NCBI GenBank assembly: GCA_903813345.2
Contig: CAIIXF020000012.1
Coordinates: 35,758,528 to 35,822,527, forward strand
Length of the DNA: 64,000 nt
Source: Owenia fusiformis
Lineage: Eukaryota > Annelida > Polychaeta > Sabellida > Oweniidae
Direction: 5' to 3'
The notes beneath the pieces are model-generated. The model ran no database searches. It saw only the letters and a program-made list of their open reading frames with translations, and was not told the DNA's origin. Numbering within the stretch: position 1 is the first letter of the stretch; each line of letters opens with the position of its first letter. This document shows, piece after piece, positions 1 through 11,500 of this stretch. A program made the translations under genes and the position numbers.

Positions 1-536
1 AAAGCCTCTTTAGACTTCTACCTTAATGACCATTTGAAAGCAATATTTGTAAAAAGTTCAACATACAAATGAGACTCAGCTGGAAGCCAATGTTATCAGC
101 AATCTGAGAGATGGACAGCAGCAGTTTTGTCAGGTCTTTGAATCGCCGGTCAAGATGCACCAAAAATGCATAGATAATGGGGGAAATACTGAATATTCAA
201 TGATAGTAGTAATATAAAATGATCAAATAATGTTCCAGTACTAATCCTTATGCTGTTGTGGTACATAATTTGATATAATATAGGAATAGATGGTGGAGTG
301 CCAAGATCATATGAGCAGAAAAGAGATTTGGAGAACACAGTTGTGACGTTGCTCCACTTACCCTCGACTCTCGTTACCATAACAACCATAACTTTTTTAT
401 TTTGAAACTAAAAGTCATGACAGTTGTAGGATATATTCTTATAATGTCATTCCACAATCTGTAGTAATTTCATCTCATAGAAGGTAAATCTCTTGAAATG
501 AGAGCGTTTGTATCTTTACTTTCTGGACACCCTGTA
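1..536 (-). mobile_element. Tc1/mariner-like DNA transposon, decayed 5' end
   Basis: Read on the minus strand, an end motif CAGGGTGTCC at 534-525 next to a TA dinucleotide (535-536) is followed by an ORF at 389-150. Its peptide has a helix-turn-helix-like stretch ending in GTPPS...IST-GT, the pattern I associate with the N-terminal DNA-binding part of IS630/Tc1/mariner transposases. The frame is lost after about position 150 and the element runs off the left edge, so no DDE/D catalytic part is visible. The same CAGGGTGTCC end is used by the MITEs at 6.6 and 10.9 kb. The family call rests on end motif plus weak protein similarity. Confidence 0.45.
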
Positions 537-1226
537 TTGAACAATAATATGTGTGAACAATAAATATGTATAAACAATTGAAAAAATAAACATGTACCTT
601 ATAATATGTACATTTGCATTAATAGATACAATACATGTACATAGAAAATGAATGAATCCATATAATACAACAATGCATGTTCATATACAATAACATGTTC
701 ATGCAATAGTAAAATTATGTAAAGTAAGTGCTGGTCACACTATATAACTACATAATTAGTGTATTATATCATGTATTTGTGTTCATTGCTGCAAATGATA
801 GAGACAGTAGTGAGAGTAACTTAAGAATATCAGTGTTATAGTTTGACAAAAATGTTATTAGGTCTTGACATTTACTCATGGAGTTTGGACAAAAAGTTGG
901 AGGTTTTTGTTCTTCTAGTTTTGACTTGCCATTTCCATGTCCTCTTTATTTCTAAGAAATTGCAATACTTTTTATAAGGTTAACCTCACACATTTTACAG
1001 TCTCTATACTTTGCTGCAATATTAAGGAATTTCACATGATATAAAAATTGAAAGTATAGTAGAACCTGTATATCTGTGCACCCTTTAATATGAACACTTT
1101 CCTAGTCCAAATTTAGGTGTCACCAATTGGCTCACATATTAACATCTTAAAATGTGAACACCTGCTAATTCCAGCACATTTGGTTGATTCAAGTGGTGTT
1201 TAGATAAGACAGGTTTTACTGTATAT
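537..1226. other. gene-free AT-rich stretch with one small palindromic repeat
   Basis: No coding potential seen. At about 1058-1222 there is a diverged inverted pair (AGTAGAACCTG on the left, CAGGTTTTACT on the right) enclosing GTGAACACC-type words. The same family recurs at 54.8-55.3 kb and 57.7-57.9 kb. Confidence 0.5.
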
Positions 1227-2949
1227 TAGACGGGTAGGAAGGAGGGGTTCCCATGCACCCGAAAGATGTATTTTTTTAATGTACATTTTTGTAATCTTAA
1301 AGGTCCATACTAAAGATTTTTGCATGTTCCCAGAATGAAATATTGTCCCATGGTATCTATTGGCGGCCATCTTGTCGGCCATCTTGGATTTTTAAAAGAG
1401 TTGATGTTAATTATCTCAAAGTACAATAACTTTCAGAGTTTTGAGATTTGAAAGCTGTAAATGGTACCAAAATGAAGCTATTATAGTATCCTTTATTATC
1501 AGATGCAATAATTATGCAAATTGTCTCATTTGCATAAAATGTTACATCATCAATCATAATTCTTGCCTCTTTACAACGGTATCGCATTATACCTTTCTGC
1601 CTGAGTGATCAGTCTTAGTCATTCATTCACATAAATGAATTCAAATATATAGGTACATTAATTTTGAACATATTTGCAAAAACAAATTCGAAACTTTTGG
1701 AAAAACATTGTCAGACACATGATAATGTTACTGAAAAGAGGCGTGGCACTTCTTGTGAAAGAATTGATTTTAATTATCTTAAAGCATAATAACTTCCACA
1801 GTTTTGAGAGTTGAAAGCTGTAAGTGGTACCAAAATGAAGCTATTATAGTATCCCATATTATAAGATGTAATAATTATGCAAATAGTCTCATTTGCATAA
1901 AATGTGACATCATTAATCGTAATTTTTGCCTCTTTACAACAATATCGCACAATACCTTTCTGCCTGAGTGACCAGTCTTAGTCATCCATGAACATAAATG
2001 AATTTGAATATATAGGTACATTAATTTTGAACATATTTGCAATTGAAAGTTTTGGAAAAACATTGTCAGACACTAAGTTATAACACTTCACATGATTATG
2101 TTACTGAAAAGGGGCGTGGCACTTCTTGAGAAAGAGTTGATGTTAATCATTTCAAAGTACAATAACTTCCACAGTTTTGATAATTGAAAGCTGTAAGTGG
2201 AACAAAAATGGAGCTATTATAATACACTTATAAAAATGCAATAATTATACAAATTTTCCCATTTGCATAATATGTGACAACCTCTATTATTTTTGGCATT
2301 TTTCAATGGTAACGACCAATATCTCTCCCTCTGGGTAACAGTCTTGGTTATTCATGAGCATGTATGATTTTGAATATCTAGGTACATTAATTTTGAACAT
2401 ATATGCAATTGAAATTTTGGAAAAACTTTGTAAGAAATTAAGTGTTGACACTTCACATGATTATGTAACTGAAAGGGGGGGGGGCACTTTTGTTCAAAAT
2501 GTTAACTTCTAAACACTAATATCAAATTCAAGAGCTGAAGCTCCTCTAGCAGAGTCATGTAGATAGAGCCCAATGTTGCTCATTGGTGAAATGTTGGCAA
2601 AATTTTGCATCTTGTATGCACTGCTCACAAGTACATGAAGTGTTCATTGTGATAGTGTAATTCCAATATGACAGCACAATACAAGTCAGGCTATTTCATT
2701 GTCACATATGCAAAAGTTGATCTGATGAGACATGTTAAAAGTGGTAGTGGTTAATAACGCCCAGATCAAATTAACACAAGATAGATACTGAAGGTAGGCC
2801 CAGATCAAAGTATGAGCATCCTTACCCTCAATCATGACGCCATCTGTATTGTCCATTTGTGGGAGCTGTAACCCAAATAATGAGTATTAATTTAATATAT
2901 GTGTCATTAAGTTGCCATGCACTTGGAGCAGTTGGCGGTTTCTTCCTTG

Positions 2950-4600
2950 CCCCAAAGTCTGAGGTTTGATGGAGTTGAGACCAGGTCAGGGAAAGCTCTT
3001 AATAGGAAATTGAGCCTCCTTTGGTCCATGGTCATTCCGTTTCAAGAAGTGCTGAAGTGAGGGTTCCCAGGTAATGTCAGGTAATATAATGTCAGGTAAT
3101 TCCCAGGTAATGTAAATCTGGAAAGGCCACTGAAATCGGGGAGTAATGTCATAACACCCTGATATATGACTTGAGTCAATGGCTCTAAGCCACTTGTCCA
3201 GGTCCCTTGACACTTCAGCTGTTTTGTTCAAACCACACATAGTTCTTCTCTAGACATTTGTTTCTTTATCTTGCCCTGTTGGTATTTGCTTGCCATTTAT
3301 TTTGAACTGCATTGGAGAAAGCTTGCCATCAACCAAAACCATGATTCTTGACCTGGTTGGTTTTTAACTTCATGCAAGTCCAGCTTGCCATTCTTTCCAT
3401 ACCTAATAGAACCCATCTTGAACCCACTACTGAACTGGTCATAACTGTGATGTCATCCATGAAAGCTCTGTATGGTAAGTGTTTTGCACCTTCATTTGCT
3501 TTTGAAACCTTACACTGCATCATCCCTGCCTTGAGCAGTAAGTTCATTTATGTTACGAAGAGAACTACTGATACAGTGCAGTCTGCCACTATGCCTTTCT
3601 CTGAAGTCTGCTAATTAGTGGTATTATTGCCAAATGTATTGTGCAACTTCAAGGAGTTTGTGTGTCCCATTGTCAGATTGACTACATCTGTTGGATTTTG
3701 TAAGTGAAAGTTAACTTGTACCTCTAGTATCAGTTGGTGAGGGACACTAGGTAGACCTTAGGTCCAGCCAAACTACTTATTCTCTTTCTTGGCTTCCTTC
3801 ACAAGTTGGCTTATTGCTGTTATATGCACCCTTGATGTCTTAGGATACCACTTTTCTGAATGCTTGGCAGGCCAGTAGGAAATAACTGCGATACTTGACC
3901 ACAATGGCCCAGAAGATCTTTCCCTCAGCATCCGATAATGATGTCTACTTGAACTGGTTCAGTCCCTCAAATTTTAGCTTCTTTGGAATGAAGCAGCTTT
4001 CCGCCAAAGCCCAAGTCCTTGCTAGATTTTTCTTGTTCTGGAAGCTTGTTAACAATCACCATAGATGTATTAACAGCTTATGGCTGTTCTTATGCACCAT
4101 GTATGCCTTCCTGATGATTGTTTTTACCTCATCAAGCTTGAAATCTGACTGGTCAAACGGTTTTGATGATAAATCTGGTGAGATGTAAATTGGGAAATTA
4201 CTCGATGGCATATTTCGATCTGGGTCACTGTGTGCTGCCAAAGTATTTGCTTCTGCTTGATCCTGCGTATATGCCATACGGGCACTCTTTGGTTCCCTAA
4301 CAAGTTTGATGTGAGCCTATAGAGATTTTCAAAGAATGTCTTCCTGGTCCTACGCTTCTCTTTAGATTTTCTCTAAGATGAAGTAATCTCTTAAGAAGCA
4401 TCTGTTGGAGCTCTCTGATCTTTTTCACTTGCCAGTGTTGAAGCCGTCCACGAACACTGTGGGCTTCATCTCTCCTTCCGAAGAGAAGCTTTTGTCTTCT
4501 ACTTGGCCCAACACAATGGTGTTTACAGATGTTTCCTCCACTCACTGTCCTCGCATCTGGGATGGAAGTTGTTCTAACTTGGACAAGAGGTAAGATAGTG
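2950..4600 (-). pseudogene. decayed reverse transcriptase (FMDD-type) inside the inverted-repeat element
   Basis: On the minus strand the pieces fall in the order expected of a reverse transcriptase, in several frames. A fragment at 4140-4056 ends in YMVHKNSHKLLIHLW. Around 3610-3540 comes KGIVADCTVSVVLF. At 3547-3329 comes a stretch with YRAFMDDITVMT, the catalytic xMDD motif, followed by RWVLLGMERMASW and a Lys-rich MKLKTN. I recognise this as the RT family with the signature RAFMDD-T-TT that is frequent in fish, coral and invertebrate genomes. Frameshifts and stops separate the pieces, and no intact ORF exceeds about 100 codons. It is a pseudogene. The exact retroelement class is not resolved. 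Confidence 0.6.
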
Positions 4601-5154
4601 AAGAGGCTGGGCTCTGCATCCCACTTCTATTGGGTGCATAACTGCATACCACCCTCTTGTCTTAGCCTCATCAAATAGTTCTTGGATTTTTAAGCTGATC
4701 AGATATTTTAATCGGTCAACTCTTCTGAAGGTACCATGAGCTCATTGAAGATGTTGGACCTCTGTGTTTTGACATCAGCACTGAGTTTCTGTAAGAAGTC
4801 AGCCGAGAGTCCAGTCGGATGTCTTGGATAAAACACTGAACTGAGGTAGAGGCTTAATACATATTGAGTTAATTATGTAGCTTTAACAACTAAATACTGT
4901 GGGTACCCATGTCAGTCCATTGCCTATCCTAAAATGATATGAGGATATGTGGTAATTCGTATCTGTATAGTACTTAGTCCAAAAGCGATACAGATTATAT
5001 ATCTTTGGCTGAAATTTAAATGTCTGCCAAACAGACCAACAAGAATTTCTGAACAAGCTAGGAATAAGGAACATCACTGGGCTACTTTCTAAAAGTCAAA
5101 AGCTATATTTTACACCCGAGGGATTCACTCTATATAAACCTTGACAGGGGGTTC

Positions 5155-5560
5155 CTCTTTTAACATTTGGTATGGCAATGGATCCAAATTTTGGGATCTG
5201 GAATGAGAATGCCCCCATTTAATTATGACTTTTGAGGTATGACAATGGTCGGATTTTTCTACTTTGTGGTACAAGAATGGTCATAGAGAATATGTTACCT
5301 CTCACTTGTGGTATAGGATTGGTCTAGTTTTTACAAATGTCCTTAATTTGAGGTTGTTTTCATTTTCATAAAAGTTCTGCTTCTTCCAGGGGCTTTAGAC
5401 ATTTTGCATTCCAATGGTCTTATATTTTTGGGATATTTGGTATGGCATTAGTCCTATATTTGGACATTTGGTATAGCATTGGTCTTATATTTGGATATTT
5501 GGTATGGCTTTTGGGCATTATTTTGGTTGGTATGTGAACACATTGAAATTTGACAGATTG
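5155..5560. repeat. irregular TTTGGTATGG-rich tandem repeat
   Basis: The word TTTGGTATGGCATTGGTC and variants recur about every 30-60 bp, most regularly at 5425-5520. A similar ATTTGGTATAAGGG array lies at 58.5-58.7 kb. No coding sense seen. Confidence 0.5.
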
Positions 5561-6640
5561 GTATGGGAACATAATGATTATGGGAACATAATGATATCTT
5601 AGGGTTCAGCCTAGGACAACTACAGAATAGTGTATTCAGTGAACCCCTGGGTATTTTACAGATGATAAATCGACTATATAATAACATTACGGATTTTCAC
5701 GCCCCTTTTCAGAACAATAATCATTTGAAAGGCCATACCTTGATTTCTGACAATGTTTTTCTAAAACTTTCAATGCAAATATGTTCAAGCTTTCAATTGC
5801 AAATATGTTCAAAATGAATGTATACATTTAATATCTTTTATATTCATGAGAGACCAAGACTGGTCACTCAGAGGGAAATGCAATATGTATTACCGTTGAA
5901 AAGGGGCAAAAATAATGATTGATGATTTACATAATTATTGTATCTTATAATGTGGGATATTGTGATACCTTCAGTTTGGTACCACTTACAGCTTTCAACT
6001 CTCAAAACTGTGGAAGTTATTGTACTTTGAAATGATTAACATCAATTCTTTCACAAGAAGTGCCACGCCCCTTTTCAGTAACATAATCATGTGTCTGACA
6101 ATGTTTTTCCAAAACTTTTGATTGCAAATATGTTCAAAATTAATGTACCTATATATTTAAAATCATTAATGTTCATGAATGACTAAGACTGATCACTCAG
6201 ACAGAAAGGTATAATGCAATACCATTGTAAAGAGGCAAGAATTATGATTGATGACGTCACATTTTATGCAAATGAGACAATTTGCATAATTATTGCATCT
6301 GATAATATAGGGTACTATAATAGCTTCATTTTGGTACCACTTACAGCTTTCAATTCTCAAAACTGTGGAAGTTATTATACTTTGAGATGATTAACATCAA
6401 CTCTTTCAAAAATTCAAGATGGCCGACAAGATGGCCGCCAATGGATACCATGGGACAATATTTCATTCTGGGAACATGCAAAAATCTTTAGTATGGACCT
6501 TTAGGATTACAAAAATGTCCATTAAAAAAATACATCTTTCGGGTGCATGGGGACCATACCTTCCTACTAGACTATATGATTTTGAGGGAGAACCTCATTT
6601 TGTTTATTATGTCACCAACACAAGTGGAGACATATTGTTA

Positions 6641-7279
6641 TACAGGGTGTCCCGAAAGTATGCCCCCCCTAAGCAGATGTATACCAATGTCCTCATAGTA
6701 TGTGTCATACATATTTTAAAGCTCATCCAAAGGTACATTGATGTGCCGAGTATCATGGTTCAACTCACAAATGGAAAAAAAGTTACAGGCATTTCAAAAC
6801 TTGTGTTTGGCTAAAAATATAGTTCATTTCAGTACCCAGAAACAGCCCTGGGTAGAATGTGACCGAAAATATGGGTGCTTTTGTCGAAGATAGGATGGGT
6901 ATTGAGTTCTAAAAAGAGGATGTTGAGGGTAGATACTCGAAGACAAGTCTTCTAGAATACCTTAAAAAGGTTTTATGAGGATTACAAAATGACACATCGT
7001 ATTTAAAGCGTGTTTAAGGTCATATATGGAAAGCATTGCTGCTGTTAATATGGTGGCTAGGGAGACACACCGACATTAATTTTGGTGTAAACTGAATTTA
7101 ATTTTGGCCAAACACTAAATATTGAAATGCCTGTAACTTTTTCCCATTTGTGATTTGAACCATGATACTTGGAAAATCAATGTTACTTTGAATGGGCTTT
7201 AAGATGATATATGACACATACAATGTACACAATGGTATATGTCTGCCTAGGGGGGGGGATACTTTCGAGACACCCTGTT
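6641..7279. mobile_element. palindromic MITE, CAGGGTGTCCCGAAAGTATG ends
   Basis: The left end CAGGGTGTCCCGAAAGTATG (6643) is matched by its inverse ending at 7277. The inverted repeats continue for about 190 bp inward (GGCATTTCAAAAC... against ...GAAATGCC). The TA on the left fits a Tc1/mariner-type TA insertion; the right flank is now TT. Total about 635 bp with no coding content. Confidence 0.7.
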
Positions 7280-7560
7280 GTTTCCAATTTTTTGTGGATG
7301 GTGTTCGGTAGTTGGTCTTCAGCCGTTGGTGTTTGTAACAATGGTGACATGTTGCATGTTTATGCCTTGTTTTTGTGTTATAACAGTATATTTTGGGGGA
7401 ATTATTTCCACTATTTACACTATAAATTTTGGTGGATGCACTAGAGTTAATTGTTTATGTTAATAAAGTAAATTTGATTTTATGAAATATATTGTCATGT
7501 AAAAAGGACGACCTTCATTTAGTTTGTTTAGTCATATTTGAGAGAATCAATGTTGTGTTA

Positions 7561-7795
7561 TAAGGGGAGGCATCAAAAGTTCAATGTCTGTAGGAGACTA
7601 AATAAATCTAGTTTTGAGTTTAACCCTCCCCAAGAAACTAAATACAATGAATTTTAAACCAGCAAAGGCATTCTGAGTCAAAATTGCAAAAACATTGAAA
7701 GTCGGATAACAAACTGAAATGACTTTGACCCCCCACCCCAACTAGATTTATTAAGTTTCCTATCAGACATTGAACTTTTGATGCCTCCCCTAAAG
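7561..7795. mobile_element. short palindromic MITE with TAA flanks
   Basis: The ends GGGGAGGCATC (7564) and GATGCCTCCCC (ending 7790) are inverted, with matching inner arms TCAAAAGTTCAATGTC / GACATTGAACTTTTGA. TAA lies directly outside both ends, as for PIF/Harbinger-type insertions, but the superfamily is inference. Confidence 0.6.
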
Positions 7796-8553
7796 CCTAT
7801 GCTTGCGTCAAATCTCTGATTGATCACTGAAGAATAGGATTTTTAATTTTTGCACAGATGGTTTAATAACCTAGGTTATCCATTTATTTCTAGTTTTGAT
7901 CTTCTATAAAGCTGTTTGTACGTTTTAGTTTAACAGAAACTTGTGAGAATTGTTTTACACCCAAATAACATCAAATATGTATGACTTAACAGTGTCTTTC
8001 AAACTCATTTTAGACAGATGTTCAATACCTCATTGTTCTGATTCACGACCTGCTTCAGGTGCCCATAACACGGAATTCTATGGCAACCGTAACTCTGACA
8101 TAAAGTAATATATGTGCCCCAGTTTTTGTTGCAATAATAATACATATTTGGTGATACTACGTATCAAATTTGGTGCTCTAACTCCAATTAGTGTTTGAGA
8201 TAGGGCTCTATTTGCATTATTTGTTGATCGCCCCTTGTATCTTGTTAATATGTGGTATAGTGCAGCGAAAATGCAATCATCAAGTTTAATTCATTGAATC
8301 CATCCAAATAATTAAGAATAAGATGTAAAAGTTAAAGATCATATACTTCAATTCTAGCATATTGCTCTCTTCATATCATTGAAAATTTTCTCAAGGGGTT
8401 AAGGTCCATAATCAACAAAATTAGTTATTGAACAAGGAAGTTAAAAATGTTATGTTCAAGCAAATGTAGATTTTCTAATATCATACTTACACAATACAAG
8501 CTCAATTCTAAACTAATGGAAACATATACTAGCATAGTTGGAACATTTAGAAA
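7796..8553. other. upstream region of the receptor kinase gene
   Basis: No repeat or coding exon seen. It should include the promoter and 5' UTR of the receptor gene starting at 8554, but I see no convincing TATA box or other core element. Confidence 0.3.
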
Positions 8554-11500
8554 ATGAAGGAATACACAACCTTCTGGATTGTTATCATTTTGATGTTCTC
8601 CAGTACAGGTAAGATATGATGAATATATATTTGTGTTAACGTTCACAAACAATGGACTTAGCTTAACAATGATTTCTCTACGTTTACAACAAGGAAGTAA
8701 TGAATTAATAGTTGAATGTTTTAATATGGGATCACTCCAGACGGGAAGGGCGATGTACTTAAAAAATCAAGTTGTCCCTTTACACTTTACAAACATAAAG
8801 TATAATATGTGTAAATGAATCTTTCAGCAACTGGTCAAGGTGATTTAGTCCTGATAGAAGGTCCACAGGACAGGGCTGTGTTATCTTGGCAGAATGCTGA
8901 GTTGACTTGTCATATTGACACTATTGCATCTGGGGCTAATCATGTTGTGCAGTGGATAGGAAACTCTATCAGAACAGGAGCTGGTAGACCAATATCATTT
9001 AATGAAAGGATTACGTTGACTGACATACCAGACAAATTCTCTATAAGTACAGAGAAACCATACAATCTGGTTTTACAGACCACTGATTTGGATGATGCTG
9101 GGAAGTACCCTTGTAATAATGTACTAAAGGGACAACCTATAGGTGACATAGAGCCTCAGTTGGTTGTGCTTGGTAAGTTGGTGTTAATTGATGAACTAGT
9201 CAGAGTTCTGTTTTGAACAAAAAGTCAAGCATTTCTTCTAAATTACAAACTTCTTCATGTTATATGTATTAAAAAATTGACACGTGACTTAACCCACCTG
9301 TGCGAAATGGCACAATTCTGATTTTAAAACAGAATAACCTAAGGGAAACAGACAAACCATGGTATAAGCCTATGTACATGTTCTCCGTTGTGCCGGTGTG
9401 AAAGAAATTATGGTCCCCCAGGGATTATGGTCCCCCCTTTTAAAGGCCCTTTCTGGCCCTGATTGTGTATAAGATAATGAGGGGAAAAGGTGTATTTAGG
9501 TCACCATATAAATCAATTGAGAGTAGGACCATAATTTGATAGGACCTCATACCCTTTTACACCTGCTGTTGTATGCATTCCAGATATTGCGCAAATGCTT
9601 ATTAAAAAAGTCAAAAATCAAATGGAAATAGTGAAAAAATAAACCGACATTTCTGGATCCTGTATCATGCACTATGTCAGGAACTACGAGATCTGCTAAT
9701 GAAATTGATACCATGATGATCACAATTGAGTGGTCTTTATTGTTTTACATTATATTTCCAGAACCCGCATCATGCCCTATGTCAGGAACTACGACATTTA
9801 TTCAGAATGATACCATTACATTTGCGTGGTCTGTCACATATGCAGGAGAGAGATATGATAGCCAGAAACCCACTATTACTTGGTCACTTAATGGCATTGA
9901 TCAAACTGCAATAGCAGACGAGACGATACCAGGGGTCTTCAAGTCAATGTTTTCTAAAGGAGCATCTAGTGTTGATAACCAGAGGGAACTCAATTGCTCA
10001 TTCACAGTACTGAATATCCAACAACATTGTTCCACTAGGCTCAATATACGACGTAGGTTTTCTAATTAAGTATTTTATTTTATATATAATTAAAGTAACT
10101 AAAACAGCTTAGATATAATCTCGAAGAGATCTTTACTGGTACACAATTCTCTTTCTATAGTAGAGGGTCAAAAGAAATAAAAATCTAGCAAATACAATAC
10201 AATATAAAATATTGCAAATTATAACACCATGGACGTGAAGAAATGTGAATTTTCATTAGTGCTTTCTTTTAGATCCAGCACGAAAGCCGACACTCTTTGT
10301 CGATGGCAACAATATTCTAGACCAAGCAATATTACAACGCACAATGGGTGCAAATGTACAACTAAAAGGAGAGTCATTAGCAAACCCTACCCCAACGTTC
10401 ATATGGCAGTTTAGAACAACAGATGATCCCAACTTTGGTACTGAGGAATTTGGAGACACAAAACAAATCAACAACATACAATTCAACCAGGCAGGGGTAT
10501 ACAGATGCTGTGCCAGCAATAACTTGAATGGTTATAGGGAATGTAGTGAATTGACAATCAATGTTGTTGGTATGCATTTTTACTTTGTTTAGCAACATTA
10601 AGTCCACACCTAACAGATGTTTTTCATCGTACCTTAAAAAGTCATGATATTGTCGTCAGCTTTCTTGTCATTACGATTCCAGACAATCTACTGAACTGAT
10701 TTACTTCAAATTTTTACACCCGTTACATGGTAAGAATTTCTAGAACTGATGAACTTTTAGGGCCATCTTATTTTCTTGGTTATCAAGCGAGGTACGATAT
10801 TATCCATCCTGTGCCTTGTCTATACTAAGGTTTCATATGTAATATCCTTTGTAAACATACATTTAGTATGAATGCATTAATACAATGTGTAATATACAGG
10901 GTGTCCCGAAAGTATGCCCCCCCCTAGGCAGACATATACCAGTGTCGTCATAGTATGTGTCATATATCATTTTAAAGCTTATCCAAAGTTACATTGATTT
11001 GCCAAGTATCTTGGTTTAACTCCCAAATGGGAAAAAGTTACAGTCATTTTGAAAGTTAGTGTTTTGTCAAAATAAAGTTCAATTTTACACCACATTACTA
11101 GTCAATGTGTCCCCCTTGGCCAGGTTAACAGCAGCAATTATTTTCAGATATGACCTTAAAAGCCCTTCAAATAGGGGTGTGGAATTTTATAACCCTCTTA
11201 AAACCTGTCAAGGGACTTAAGAAGAGTTTCTACCCTCACCATTCTCTTTTTCCAACTAAATACCCATCCGACCTGAAAAGAATTGCTGCTGCTAAGATTG
11301 CCCGGTAGGACACATTGACTAGTGATTTGGTGTAAAATTGAACTTAATTTTGACCAAACACTAAATTTTGAAATGCCTGTAATTTTTCACATTTGAGAGT
11401 TGAACCATGATACTTGGCGAATCAATGTAACTTTGGATAAGCTTTAAAATGATATATGACACATACATGATGACACTGGTATATGTGGGACACCCTGTAC

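Larger units (their letters stand above)
1227..6574. mobile_element. 5.3 kb element with long inverted repeats made of tandem units
   Basis: The left arm (1227-about 2500) and right arm (about 5690-6574) are inverted copies. For example, the run from GATGGCCGACAAG (6418) to the GTGCATGGGGACC region (6542) reappears reversed at 1245-1390. Each arm holds 2-3 tandem units of about 355-375 bp; left unit starts lie near 1398, 1760 and 2137, right ones near 6035 and 6389. The outer ends pair as TAGACGGGTAGGAAGG / TAGTCTAGTAGGAAGG. The 3.2 kb centre contains a broken reverse transcriptase on the minus strand. No target duplication was recognised. Arm divergence looks like roughly 5-15%, so the element is old. 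Confidence 0.65.

Noticed and set aside
3895-4188. 97-codon plus ORF
   Set aside because: Antisense of the reverse transcriptase relic, which reads sensibly on the minus strand.
6419-6814. 131-codon plus ORF starting MADKMAANGYHG
   Set aside because: Lies in the inverted-repeat arm (an inverse copy at 1200-1382 is also open) and runs into a MITE; repeat-derived.
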